From: Herbaspirillum rhizosphaerae
GTDB lineage: Bacteria; Pseudomonadota; Gammaproteobacteria; Burkholderiales; Burkholderiaceae_D
NCBI RefSeq assembly: GCF_001189965.1
Contig: NZ_LFLU01000005.1
Span: forward strand, 248,001-312,000
Length of the DNA: 64,000 nucleotides
Direction: 5' to 3'
A model generated the notes under the pieces. It was not told where the DNA came from and did no database searches. It saw only the letters and a program-made list of their open reading frames with translations. Positions 17,151 through 26,130 of the stretch are shown in pieces. How positions within the stretch are numbered: position 1 is the stretch's first letter; each line of letters begins with the position of its first letter. The position numbers and the translations under genes are program-made.

Positions 17151-18557
17151 ATGCAGACCATGAAAGACGAACTGTGGCGCCTCGGCGCTGCTCAGCTCGC
17201 GGCGGGGTACCGCAGCGGCGCTTTCACGCCGGTGGATGCGCTGGAGGCTTGCTTGGCACGCATCGCACAATGCCAGCCGGCGATCAACGCGATGGTGCTG
17301 GTCGACGCCGATGGCGCGCGTGCCGCGGCGCAAGCCAGCAGCGCGCGATGGAAAGCAGCGGCGCCGCTCGGGCCGCTTGACGGCGTGCCGGTCAACGTCA
17401 AGGACAACATGCATGTGGCCGGCATGCCGACAAGCTGGGGCAGCCGCCTGCTGCAGGGTTTCGTCGCCGCCCGCGATGAGTTGCCGGTGGCGCGTCTGCG
17501 CAGTGCCGGTGCGGTGCTGATCGGCAAAACCAATCTGCCGGAGTTCGCCATGCAGGGATATACGTGGAATGCCTTGCACGGCGCCGCACGCAATCCATGG
17601 AACACGGCGATGACGCCCGGCGGATCGTCCGGCGGCGCGGCGGCTGCGGTTGCCGCCGGTTGCGGTCCGCTGGCGCTGGCGACGGACGGCGGCGGTTCGA
17701 TCCGGCGTCCGGCATCGCATTGCGGACTGGTGGGGTTCAAACCGTCGGCCGACATGGTGCCGCGCGGCGGCGGCCTGCCGGAAATTTTTCTCGACTATGA
17801 AGTTGCCGGCGGCATCGGCCGCAGCGTTGCCGATGTCACGGCGTTGACCAGCGTACTGGCCGGGCGCGACCTGACGGCGCCGGTGCCGTATACGGCGCGC
17901 ATCCTGTTCGCACCGCGCTTTGGCGATCATCCGGTGGACGCCGGCATCGCCGCACAGCTGGCGCAGGCGGCCGATCGGTTTGCGGCGCTCGGCCACGACG
18001 TTGTACGCAGCGAATATTTCGATCTTGCCGAAGAGATCAATCAGCGTTGGTCGGCACTCTCGACTGCCGGCCTTGCGTGGATGATGGAGCGCGTCGCCGC
18101 TTATCCGGAATTTGCCGCCGCATGCAGCAGCGGCGAGGAACCGGAACTGCTGCTGGGCGACGCCGCCCGCGAGAATTTATCTGCAGGGCGTAAGCTGGCG
18201 CCGTCGGCCCTGTTTGAAACGCTGGCGGCGGTGCATACGCTCAAGCTGCGTCTGCGTGAGGTTTTCAGCCGGTACGACGCCATCCTGACGCCGGCTACCG
18301 CGGCGCTGCCCTGGCCCGCAGAACAGACGCATCCGGACGAGATCGACGGCACTGCCGTCGGGCCGCGCGGACATGCCATTTTCACCGCGTTCGCCAATGC
18401 CGCCGGATTGCCGGCGATCGTCTTGCCGACCGGCCTGGTCGAGGGCATGCCGACCGGTTTGCAACTGATCGGCATGCAGGGGCGGGATGCCGGATTGCTG
18501 GCGCTGGCGCAGCAATATGAACATGCACACCCCTGGCTGGAACGTTTGCCGATGTGA
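17151..18557 (+). CDS. Amidase signature family enzyme
   Basis: A 468-residue amidase. The Ser-cisSer-Lys triad is visible: Lys in VPVNVKDNM (about residue 84), the Gly/Ser-rich GGSSGGAAAAVAAG and the nucleophile region TDGGGSIRRPAS. The family hydrolyses amides, from indoleacetamide to glutamyl-tRNA; the lack of gatC/gatB neighbours excludes GatA. The start at 17151 (ATG) or 17160 is equally possible. Located between the binding protein and the hydratase in one operon. Confidence 0.88.
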   Translation: MQTMKDELWRLGAAQLAAGYRSGAFTPVDALEACLARIAQCQPAINAMVLVDADGARAAAQASSARWKAAAPLGPLDGVPVNVKDNMHVAGMPTSWGSRLLQGFVAARDELPVARLRSAGAVLIGKTNLPEFAMQGYTWNALHGAARNPWNTAMTPGGSSGGAAAAVAAGCGPLALATDGGGSIRRPASHCGLVGFKPSADMVPRGGGLPEIFLDYEVAGGIGRSVADVTALTSVLAGRDLTAPVPYTARILFAPRFGDHPVDAGIAAQLAQAADRFAALGHDVVRSEYFDLAEEINQRWSALSTAGLAWMMERVAAYPEFAAACSSGEEPELLLGDAARENLSAGRKLAPSALFETLAAVHTLKLRLREVFSRYDAILTPATAALPWPAEQTHPDEIDGTAVGPRGHAIFTAFANAAGLPAIVLPTGLVEGMPTGLQLIGMQGRDAGLLALAQQYEHAHPWLERLPM

Positions 18558-18596
18558 GCGGCAATCCGTCTTCAATAAGAACAAATGGAGTAGCAG

Positions 18597-19346
18597 ATGG
18601 ACGCCAATACGATTGCGCAATTGCTGTTGAACGCGCGCGCGGAGGGGAAGCGCGCGACTGTCGATCCGGTATTGGATCAGGCGCAGGCTTATGCGGTGCA
18701 GGACGCGTTGTTGCGAGAACTGGGCCCTGTCGCCGCTTGGAAGGTCGGCGCCAAAGGGCCGCGTCAGGAACCGATCTGCGCACCCTTGCCTGCGCGCGGC
18801 GTGCTGTCTTCGGGCGTGAGGCTGAGTGGGGCTTATCCGCTGCGCGGCATGGAGGTGGAGCTAGCCTTCCGGCTGGGCCGGGATTTCGATGTCGGCGACC
18901 GTTTGCCGGAGCAGGCGGAAATCATCGATGCGCTGGAGGCGATGCTGCCCGCGATTGAAGTCGTGGAAAGCCGCCTGGCCGACTACCCTCACAGCAGTAA
19001 GCTCACGCAATTGGCGGACCTGCAAAGTCATGGCGCCTTGGTTGTCGGTGCGGCGATGCCATTGTCCGCAGCGGTGACCGATTTGCTGCGGACAGAAGCG
19101 AGGCTGTCGTTTGACGGCGTCGAAGTCGCCCGCACGGTCGGCGGCAATCCGGCGGGCGACGTCTGGCCGGTGCTGGCATGGCTGGCGCGGCATTGTTCGC
19201 TGCGCGGCATGCCTTTGCGGAAGGGGCAGATCATTACCACCGGATCCTGTACCGGTATGTTGTTTGCCGATGCGGCGCTCAAGGTGAACGCGGAGATAGA
19301 CGGGCTGGGCGCTGTCGAGCTGGGATTCGGACAACGACTGCGTTGA
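18597..19346 (+). CDS. 2-keto-4-pentenoate hydratase-like protein (FAH superfamily)
   Basis: A 249-residue protein with the layout of MhpD/hydratase-decarboxylase enzymes: the metal-binding MEVELAFRLGRDF (Glu-x-Glu), then LPAIEVVESR, and GSCTGMLFADAAL near the C-terminus. GGAG precedes the ATG. Such enzymes hydrate 2-hydroxypenta-2,4-dienoates or decarboxylate 4-oxalocrotonate. It is last in the gntR-SBP-amidase operon, 39 bases after the amidase gene. The pathway is not identified. Confidence 0.8.
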   Translation: MDANTIAQLLLNARAEGKRATVDPVLDQAQAYAVQDALLRELGPVAAWKVGAKGPRQEPICAPLPARGVLSSGVRLSGAYPLRGMEVELAFRLGRDFDVGDRLPEQAEIIDALEAMLPAIEVVESRLADYPHSSKLTQLADLQSHGALVVGAAMPLSAAVTDLLRTEARLSFDGVEVARTVGGNPAGDVWPVLAWLARHCSLRGMPLRKGQIITTGSCTGMLFADAALKVNAEIDGLGAVELGFGQRLR

Positions 19347-19361
19347 TGCTGCCGGCCGGTC

Positions 19362-19988
19362 TTATTTTTCCCAGCCCCGCGGCCGCGACAGTGCGAAGTT
19401 GGCGTCGCTGCGCGTGCGGCCGTACCAGTCGCCGCCCATGCGCGAGAGCAGATTCAGTTTTTCCGGATCGGGCAACTGCTTGTCGTTGAGGATGCGCTCG
19501 TCGAAATGCGCCGCCAGCACGCGCGCCAGCAGGAGATGGCAAGACGGCGCCTCGGCCGGGTAGGGCATGCAACTGACCAGTTCGCATTCCAGGCTGACCG
19601 GCGCGGCCGCAACACGCGGCGGACGCACCAGCGACGACGGCGTGGAGGCGATGCCGCAGCGTTCGAATTCGCTGATGTCGGCGTCATAGGAAAACGAGGT
19701 CTCGTTCATGGCGTCGGCCAGCTCGAAACCGACCAGGTTGACCACCAGTTGGCCGGTTTCCTGGGCATTGCGTACGGTGTCCTTGATGCTGCCGTCACGC
19801 TGCACCAGCGGCGAAATCATGACGGTGGGCGGCTTGCCGGTGACCATCTGGAAGAAGCTGAACGGCGCCAGGTTGTTCACGCCCGCGGCGGAGACGGTCG
19901 ACACCCAGGCCACCGGACGGGGAATGACGGCCGAAGCCAGCCAGCTATAGGCCTGGCGCGGATCGACTTGAGAAAAATCCAGAAACAT
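19362..19988 (-). CDS. Flavin reductase-like FMN-binding protein
   Basis: A 208-residue protein of the flavin-reductase-like split-barrel fold (DPRQAYSWLASAVIPRPVAWVST, NLAPFSFFQMVTGKPPTVMIS). It probably binds FMN and may serve as a reductase or monooxygenase partner. The ATG at 19988 has GGAG seven bases upstream; a Met four codons earlier is possible. It is convergent with the hydratase and divergent from the fused Liv permease. Confidence 0.82.
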   Translation of the reverse strand: MFLDFSQVDPRQAYSWLASAVIPRPVAWVSTVSAAGVNNLAPFSFFQMVTGKPPTVMISPLVQRDGSIKDTVRNAQETGQLVVNLVGFELADAMNETSFSYDADISEFERCGIASTPSSLVRPPRVAAAPVSLECELVSCMPYPAEAPSCHLLLARVLAAHFDERILNDKQLPDPEKLNLLSRMGGDWYGRTRSDANFALSRPRGWEK

Positions 19989-20179
19989 CGGGAACTCCAT
20001 CAGATGCGGAACAAGGTGGGAAACAGGCTTGGAAACCGGCGTGGAAACGGCCAGACCGTATACTTTAGCCGTAAACCGCCATGTTGCGCACGGTCGCGCT
20101 TGCAACGCTTGCGCCGCCACGCGACTACAATAGCGGGCTTGCAAGTTTTCGCCTCCGAAAGCGCCTCAGGGAACAGGGA

Positions 20180-22075
20180 ATGACGCTCTCAAGTCTGATA
20201 GTACAGTTGATCAACGGTCTGGCCGACGCTTCCGCCATGTTTCTGGTGGCGGCCGGCCTGTCGCTGATTTTCGGCGTGACGCGCATCGTCAACTTTGCCC
20301 ACGGTTCGTTTTACATGCTGGGCATTTTCGTTGCGTATACCCTGGTCAGTCTGATCGGCGCCAGCGGTTTCGGTTTCTGGAGCGCGGTGCTGTTATCGGC
20401 CTGCGCGGTAGCGCTGCTGGGCGCAGTGGTCGAGATCGTCATCTTGCGTCGCATTTATCGCGCACCGGAACTGTTCCAGTTGCTGGCGACCTTTGCGCTG
20501 GTGCTGGTACTTAAAGACGCCGCCTTGTATCTGTGGGGACCGGAAGACCTGTTCGGTCCGCGCGCACCCGGGCTGGCCGGTTCTGTCGAGTTGCTGGGAC
20601 GCCGCCTGCCGCAATACGATCTGGTGCTGATCGTCATTGGCCCGGTGGTGCTCGGCCTGCTGTGGCTGCTGCTTAATCGCACGCGCTGGGGCACCCTGAT
20701 CCGCGCGGCCACGCAAGACCGCGAAATGGCCGGCGCGCTTGGGATCAATCAGTCCAGGCTCTTTACCGGCGTGTTTACGCTGGGATGCTTTCTCGCCGGC
20801 CTGGGCGGCGCCCTGCAGGGGCCGCGCATGCCCGCCAACCTGGCGCTCGATCTGGAAACCATCGGTAACGCGTTTGTCGTCGTCGTGGTCGGCGGCATGG
20901 GTTCGGTCAGCGGCGCCTTCCTGGCTGCGCTGCTGATTGCCGAGATCAAGGCCTTGTGCGTGGCGCTCGGACAAGTGTCCATCGGCGGCATCGATATCTC
21001 TTTGTCCAAGCTGACGCTGGTGGTGGAGTTCCTGGTAATGGCGGTGATCCTGGTGGTGCGTCCCTGGGGCTTGCTCGGCAAACCGCAGGCCGTCAGCCGC
21101 AGCGGCGGCGTAGCGGAAGCGCCGCTGCGTCCGGCAGGTTCACTGCAGCGCAAACTTGCCCTGGCCGGCTTGCTGCTGTTGCTGGCGGCGCCGCTGTTGT
21201 CGGGCAGTTTTCCCTATCTCACCGTGTTGCTGGTGGAAATCCTGATTGCGGTCTTGTTCGCCGCCAGCCTGCATTTCATGATGGGGCCGGGCGGCATGCA
21301 TTCCTTCGGCCATGCCGCGTACTTCGGGCTTGGCGCTTACGCTGCCGCACTGGTGCTGACCGGATTGCATTTACCGATGGAAGCGGCGCTGGTCGTCGGT
21401 CCTCTGGTCGCCGCAGCGGGCGCCTTGCTGTTCGGCTGGTTCTGCGTGCGCTTGTCGGGCGTGTATCTGGCAATGTTGACGCTGGCGTTTGCGCAGATCG
21501 TCTGGGCCATCATCTTTCAATGGGACGAGGTCACCGGCGGCAGCAACGGCCTGATCGGCATCTGGCCGTCGGAGTGGGCGGCGTCGCCGACGGCTTTCTA
21601 CTATCTGGCGCTGGCGTTCAGCGTTGCGGGCGTACTGCTGTTGCGGCGCGTGCTGTTTTCTCCTTTCGGTTACACCATGCGCGCAGGCCGCGATTCACCC
21701 TTGCGCGCCGAGGCGATCGGCATCGACGTCAAGCGCGTGCAATGGATGGCGTTCGTCGTGGCAGGTTTGTTCTGCGGCATGGCGGGCGCGCTGTTTGCGT
21801 TTTCCAAGGGCAGCATTTCGCCGGAAGCGATCAGCATCGGCCGCTCGGTCGACGGCCTGGTGATGGTCATGCTGGGTGGCTTGCAAACCTTGCTGGGGCC
21901 GGTGGTCGGCGCTGTGGCATTCACCTGGCTGCAGGATGTGATTGCGCGCGAGACCGATTACTGGCGCGCCTTGCTGGGCATCGTCATGCTGGCGCTGGTG
22001 CTGCTGTTCCCGGACGGCATTGCGGGTTTCTTCGAACGCATCACCGCACGTCGGCGTGAGGGAGATGCTGCATGA
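20180..22075 (+). CDS. Fused LivH-LivM ABC transporter permease
   Basis: A 631-residue membrane protein joining two permeases in one chain. Residues 1-295 are LivH-like (VTRIVNFAHGSFYMLGIFVAYTL; end VRPWGLLGKP); after a short linker (about 295-325) a LivM-like half follows (GGMHSFGHAAYFGLGAYAAAL, GSNGLIGIW). The ATG at 20180 follows CAGGGA. It overlaps livG by 4 bases. No Peripla_BP_6 binding protein is encoded with this system. Confidence 0.9.
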   Translation: MTLSSLIVQLINGLADASAMFLVAAGLSLIFGVTRIVNFAHGSFYMLGIFVAYTLVSLIGASGFGFWSAVLLSACAVALLGAVVEIVILRRIYRAPELFQLLATFALVLVLKDAALYLWGPEDLFGPRAPGLAGSVELLGRRLPQYDLVLIVIGPVVLGLLWLLLNRTRWGTLIRAATQDREMAGALGINQSRLFTGVFTLGCFLAGLGGALQGPRMPANLALDLETIGNAFVVVVVGGMGSVSGAFLAALLIAEIKALCVALGQVSIGGIDISLSKLTLVVEFLVMAVILVVRPWGLLGKPQAVSRSGGVAEAPLRPAGSLQRKLALAGLLLLLAAPLLSGSFPYLTVLLVEILIAVLFAASLHFMMGPGGMHSFGHAAYFGLGAYAAALVLTGLHLPMEAALVVGPLVAAAGALLFGWFCVRLSGVYLAMLTLAFAQIVWAIIFQWDEVTGGSNGLIGIWPSEWAASPTAFYYLALAFSVAGVLLLRRVLFSPFGYTMRAGRDSPLRAEAIGIDVKRVQWMAFVVAGLFCGMAGALFAFSKGSISPEAISIGRSVDGLVMVMLGGLQTLLGPVVGAVAFTWLQDVIARETDYWRALLGIVMLALVLLFPDGIAGFFERITARRREGDAA

Positions 22076-22857
22076 GCCTGCTTCAAGTGCGCAACATCAG
22101 CAAATCCTTCGGCGGCGTCAAGGCGGTCGACGACGTGTCCTTCGATCTTCCTGCCGGCCAATTGCTGGCCTTGCTCGGCCCGAATGGCGCGGGCAAGTCG
22201 ACCTGCTTCAATATCCTCAACGGCCAGTACCGGCCCGATGCCGGATCGGTGCTGCTCGACGGACGCGACATCGCAGGCATGAAGCCGCGCGACATCTGGC
22301 GTCTCGGCGTCGGACGGACTTTTCAGATATCGGCCACCTTCGCCTCGATGACCGCGGTGGAAAACGTGCAGATGGCGCTGGTCTCGCGCGAGCGCAAGTT
22401 GTTCCAGTTATGGCGGCCGGCGGCGTCGCTGTATCGCGATGAAGCCATGGCGCTGCTTGAGCAAGTCGGCATGGCGGCGCAGGCGGAGCGCGCCTGCGGC
22501 GTGCTGGCTTACGGCGATATCAAGCGCGTCGAACTGGCGGTGGCGCTGGCCAATCGTCCGCGCTTGCTGCTGATGGATGAACCCACCGCCGGCATGGCGC
22601 CGCAGGAGCGCAATGAACTGATGGCGCTGACCAAGAAACTGGTGACCGAACGCCAGTTGTCGGTGCTGTTTACCGAACACAGCATGGACGTCGTATTCGC
22701 CTTCGCCGATCGCATGATCGTGCTGGCGCGCGGACAGCTGATCGCCGAGGGCGACGGCGAGACGATCCGCAATCATCCCAGGGTGCAGGAAGTCTATTTC
22801 GGCTCCGGCAAAACTTTTGAGAAACAAGACGTTGTCCAGACAGGGAGGCCGGCATGA
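22072..22857 (+). CDS. livG: ABC transporter ATP-binding protein, LivG-like
   Basis: A 261-residue ATPase: Walker A GPNGAGKST, degenerate signature VLAYGDIKRVELAVAL, Walker B LLLMDEPTAGM, then FTEHSMDVVF. Coupled to the fused permease by an ATGA overlap and to the next ATPase by another. Second importer of the window. Confidence 0.92.
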   Translation: MSLLQVRNISKSFGGVKAVDDVSFDLPAGQLLALLGPNGAGKSTCFNILNGQYRPDAGSVLLDGRDIAGMKPRDIWRLGVGRTFQISATFASMTAVENVQMALVSRERKLFQLWRPAASLYRDEAMALLEQVGMAAQAERACGVLAYGDIKRVELAVALANRPRLLLMDEPTAGMAPQERNELMALTKKLVTERQLSVLFTEHSMDVVFAFADRMIVLARGQLIAEGDGETIRNHPRVQEVYFGSGKTFEKQDVVQTGRPA

Positions 22858-23567
22858 GCGACGTGCTGCTCAGGGTCGAGGGCCTCAACGCCTGGTACGA
22901 CCGCGCCCATATCTTGTTCGACGTCGGCCTGGAGGTGCGGCGTGGCGAAGTGGTGGCGCTGATGGGGCGCAACGGCGCCGGCAAGTCGACCACCATGAAA
23001 GCCGTCATGGGCATGCTGGATCGCGTGCAGGGCAAGGTGCATTTTCACGGTCGGGATGTCAGCCGCGCCCGGCCGCATCAGATCGCGCGCATGGGCATGG
23101 GCTATGTGCCGGAAGACCGGCGTATATTCACCGACCTGACGGTGCTGGAAAACCTGGAAGTCGGCCGTCAGCCTTCGCGCCCCGATGCCTTCGCGTGGAC
23201 GCCGCAGAAACTGTTCGACCTGTTTCCCAACCTCGGCGAAATGCCGCAACGCCCCGGCGGCCAGATGAGCGGCGGCGAGCAGCAGATGCTGACCGTCGCG
23301 CGCACGCTCATGGGCAATCCCTATCTGGTGCTGCTGGACGAACCGTCGGAAGGCGTGGCGCCGGTGATCGTCGAGCAGATGGCCGAGATGATCCTCAAGC
23401 TAAAACGGGAAGGCATGTCCATCCTGCTGTCGGAACAGAACCTGCATTTCGCCGGGCTGGTCAGCGATCGCGCCTATGTGCTCGAGAACGGACATGTCCG
23501 CTATCAGGGCACGATGACGCAGCTGGCGGCAGATGAGGATGCGCGGCGCGCCTATCTTTCCGTATAG
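22854..23567 (+). CDS. livF: ABC transporter ATP-binding protein, LivF-like
   Basis: A 237-residue ATPase: Walker A GRNGAGKST, signature MSGGEQQMLTVARTL, Walker B LVLLDEPSEGV. It overlaps livG by 4 bases and ends the operon. The 310 bases that follow (23568-23877) hold no convincing gene; only a weak ACCGG/CCGGT hairpin near 23573 without a T-run is seen. Confidence 0.92.
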   Translation: MSDVLLRVEGLNAWYDRAHILFDVGLEVRRGEVVALMGRNGAGKSTTMKAVMGMLDRVQGKVHFHGRDVSRARPHQIARMGMGYVPEDRRIFTDLTVLENLEVGRQPSRPDAFAWTPQKLFDLFPNLGEMPQRPGGQMSGGEQQMLTVARTLMGNPYLVLLDEPSEGVAPVIVEQMAEMILKLKREGMSILLSEQNLHFAGLVSDRAYVLENGHVRYQGTMTQLAADEDARRAYLSV

Positions 23568-23877
23568 CAAGGACCGGCGCGTCCGGTATGACTTTTGCAG
23601 AATCCTGTTCTCCTCATCTGATCCGGCCACAAGGCCATAGCACAAGACATTTCCTCGTCAAAGCGGCGCATGGGGAATGTCGCCTTTCGCACACGTTGCC
23701 CGGCAGAAGCATGTTTAAAGCAGTGCTTTTGTGCGTTAATTCCGTCTGTCGAATTTCTACTCAAAGAATTTCCGCAGGTAAATGTCGCCGGCTTGCCAGG
23801 CATCCGGACGGCGGGGAAATTTTCTGATCTGGCATTGGTGCAGATAGGGATGTAAAATTAATCGCTTACGAAAGGTC

Positions 23878-25341
23878 TTGGGGATCATTGGCGTCTTGCT
23901 GGTCGCCATGATGTGCGGCTTGTGCGCCTGGGTGCTCTACAAGAGCCATGAAGAGGCGCGCCACTACGCCGTCGAGACTTCGCAGAACATTACGCTCATC
24001 GCGCAGCGCGATATCGTCAGGAATATCGAGATCCTGTCCCTGTCCCTGGACGCGCTGGCCAATCGCTACCAGAACCCCATGTTCGCGACGCTCACGCACA
24101 ACCAGCAACATTCCTATCTGTTCGGCAGCACGCTGGCGGCAAAGCACGTCGTCGTCATGGCGGTGCTGGATCCAACCGGCAAGGTCTCGGTGTCATCGCT
24201 GCCAGGTGCGCCGGCCAATACTTACGGCGACCGGCCTTACTTCACCATCCAGCGCGACCAGCCCGATACCGGCCTGTATATCTCCAGGCCCATCGTCGCC
24301 AAATTCGCCAAAGACATGCAGGTGATCGTGCTGTCCAAGCGGTTGTCGAAGTCCGACGGCAGCTTTGCCGGGGTCGTCGTCATGGCGCTGGACCTGGCCT
24401 ATTTCCGTGAATTGTTCAGCGGCGTCGCGCTCGGGGAGAACGGCGTGATGTCTCTGTATTCCAGCGACGGCGTGGTGTACATGCGCTTGCCGTATTCGCA
24501 GTCCCTGATCGGCCGCGACATCAGCAGCAGCGCCAGCTTCGCGCAGATCCGGCCGCTGATGCAGCAGGACAGCGGTAGCTTCTCTGCACGTGCGCTCAGC
24601 GACGGGGTGCAGCGCCTGTATGCGTTCAGGCGGATTCCGGACACGCAGCTCGTTGTATTCGTGGGCCGTGCCGAGACCGACATCTACAAGCATTGGATCG
24701 ACAATCTCTACACCATCGTCGCCATGATGTTTCTGTTCGCGCCGGTGTGCATGGTCTTGTTCTGGATATTACGCAAAGAGCTGAAGAAGCGTGTCGAGGC
24801 GGAAGAGAAACTGCGCCAGCTGGCGCGTGTCGATGGTCTCACCAGCCTGCTCAACCGTCGCGCGCTGGATGACATGTTGCGCGATCTGTGGAATCGCAAC
24901 CGGCGCAGCAACGGCATCTTCTCCATCTTGTTCATCGATGTCGACTATTTCAAGTTCTACAACGACACGTATGGGCACCAGAAGGGCGACGACGTCCTGG
25001 TGTCCGTGGCGCGCGCCATCTCGGCGCAGCTGCCGCGCAGCTCGGATATCGCGGCGCGCTACGGCGGTGAAGAATTCATCGCGGTGCTGCCGGAAACCGA
25101 TCGGGACGGCGCCGCGCTGGTCGGCGAAAAAATCAGGAGCGCCATTGAAGCGCTGGGCATTCCGCATTCAAAAAGCCAGAGCGGGCATGTGACGGCGAGC
25201 ATCGGCGCCGCCACGTATGAGCACGGCGCGCATGACTCGATTGAAGCGGTGCTGAGCGCTGCGGACGGCGCCTTGTATGCGGCCAAGGGCAAAGGCCGCA
25301 ACAACGTGCAGTCGAGCGGCGCGCTTGCCGATCTGGACTGA
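23878..25341 (+). CDS. Membrane diguanylate cyclase with periplasmic Cache-type sensor
   Basis: About 487 residues: a transmembrane segment at the very start, a periplasmic double-Cache-like sensor (about 40-265; RPYFTIQRD, GLYISRPI are typical), a second membrane segment (about 280-300) and a C-terminal GGDEF domain with intact YGGEEF near residue 396. An inhibitory RxxD (RSSD) sits five residues before it, so product inhibition is likely. The start is uncertain. The TTG given here has poor spacing to a ribosome site and leaves no positive charge before the membrane helix. An ATT at 23857, six bases after AGGGA, would give NRLRKVLG-, a better N-terminus. Stand-alone gene, convergent with the racemase. 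Confidence 0.9.
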   Translation: MGIIGVLLVAMMCGLCAWVLYKSHEEARHYAVETSQNITLIAQRDIVRNIEILSLSLDALANRYQNPMFATLTHNQQHSYLFGSTLAAKHVVVMAVLDPTGKVSVSSLPGAPANTYGDRPYFTIQRDQPDTGLYISRPIVAKFAKDMQVIVLSKRLSKSDGSFAGVVVMALDLAYFRELFSGVALGENGVMSLYSSDGVVYMRLPYSQSLIGRDISSSASFAQIRPLMQQDSGSFSARALSDGVQRLYAFRRIPDTQLVVFVGRAETDIYKHWIDNLYTIVAMMFLFAPVCMVLFWILRKELKKRVEAEEKLRQLARVDGLTSLLNRRALDDMLRDLWNRNRRSNGIFSILFIDVDYFKFYNDTYGHQKGDDVLVSVARAISAQLPRSSDIAARYGGEEFIAVLPETDRDGAALVGEKIRSAIEALGIPHSKSQSGHVTASIGAATYEHGAHDSIEAVLSAADGALYAAKGKGRNNVQSSGALADLD

Positions 25342-25363
25342 CCCGGACTGAGCGGGCGGTGTC

Positions 25364-26071
25364 TTACAGATACTGTTTCGGCAGCGGATAATTCCACTCG
25401 CCTCGCTTGCTGGTGTGTAATCCAAGCCGCACCAGGCTTTCCGCAAACGTCACCGCGGCAGCAACGCCGTCGATCACCGGCACGCCCAGTTCCTTGCTGA
25501 TGGCCTGGCACAAGTCGGCCATGCCGGCGCATCCCAGTACGATGCAGTCGACGTCGTCCTGCTCCAGCGCGAGATGGCATTCCTGCATGATCGCGGCGTA
25601 GGCGTCGGAGGCTGGATTGTCGAGATCCAGCACGGCGATTTCGCAGGCGCGGATGTTGCGGCAGAAGCGTTGCATGCCGTAGCGTTCGGCCAGATGCGCG
25701 GCGATGCCGCAGGTTCTTCCCAAAGTAGTGACGATGCTGAAATGCTTGCCGACGAAACTGGCGGCATGCATGGCTGCTTCGGCGATGCCGAACACCGGGC
25801 CGCTGGCGATTTCGCGCGCGGCTTCCAGCCCGGGGTCGCCGAAGCAGGCGATGATGTGGGCATCGGCGCCGGCGGCTTCGGCGCGGCGGATCTCCGCCAG
25901 CAGGCCGGGCACGCACATGGCTTCGTCATAGTGGCCTTCGATCGAGGCCGGTCCGGTGGCGGGGTTGCAGGCCCAGATGTCGGTGCCTGGCGCCGCGACC
26001 TGGCGGGCGCAGTCGCCGATCTTGGCCGTCATGCTGGCGGTGGTGTTGGGGTTGACGATGTTGATCTTCAC
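25364..26071 (-). CDS. Asp/Glu/hydantoin racemase family protein
   Basis: A 235-residue racemase of the HyuE/allantoin-racemase group. Two catalytic cysteines are visible: Cys76 (ACFGDPG) and Cys181 (LGCAGMAD). The start is a GTG (VKINIVNPNTT, the family's usual N-terminus) after a GAGA element; no ATG fits. It lies 59 bases after livF and is last in the porin-SBP-Liv operon. Possible substrates are hydantoins, allantoin or an amino acid. Confidence 0.85.
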   Translation of the reverse strand: MKINIVNPNTTASMTAKIGDCARQVAAPGTDIWACNPATGPASIEGHYDEAMCVPGLLAEIRRAEAAGADAHIIACFGDPGLEAAREIASGPVFGIAEAAMHAASFVGKHFSIVTTLGRTCGIAAHLAERYGMQRFCRNIRACEIAVLDLDNPASDAYAAIMQECHLALEQDDVDCIVLGCAGMADLCQAISKELGVPVIDGVAAAVTFAESLVRLGLHTSKRGEWNYPLPKQYL

Positions 26072-26130
26072 GTTGTCTCGACTGTTCTTTGTGGTTGATG
26101 CTGATACGGGTGTTCGCTGGCCTTGTGATG

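Noticed and set aside
17148..18557. Amidase read as the GatA subunit of the tRNA amidotransferase
   Set aside because: No gatB or gatC gene is adjacent, and the gene is in a catabolic-type operon with a periplasmic binding protein.
23573..23587. ACCGG-CGCGT-CCGGT as a terminator after livF
   Set aside because: The stem is only five pairs and no T-run follows.
23588..23827. A possible 79-codon gene between livF and the diguanylate cyclase
   Set aside because: No ribosome site, no recognisable motif and Cys/His/Arg-rich composition; most likely non-coding.
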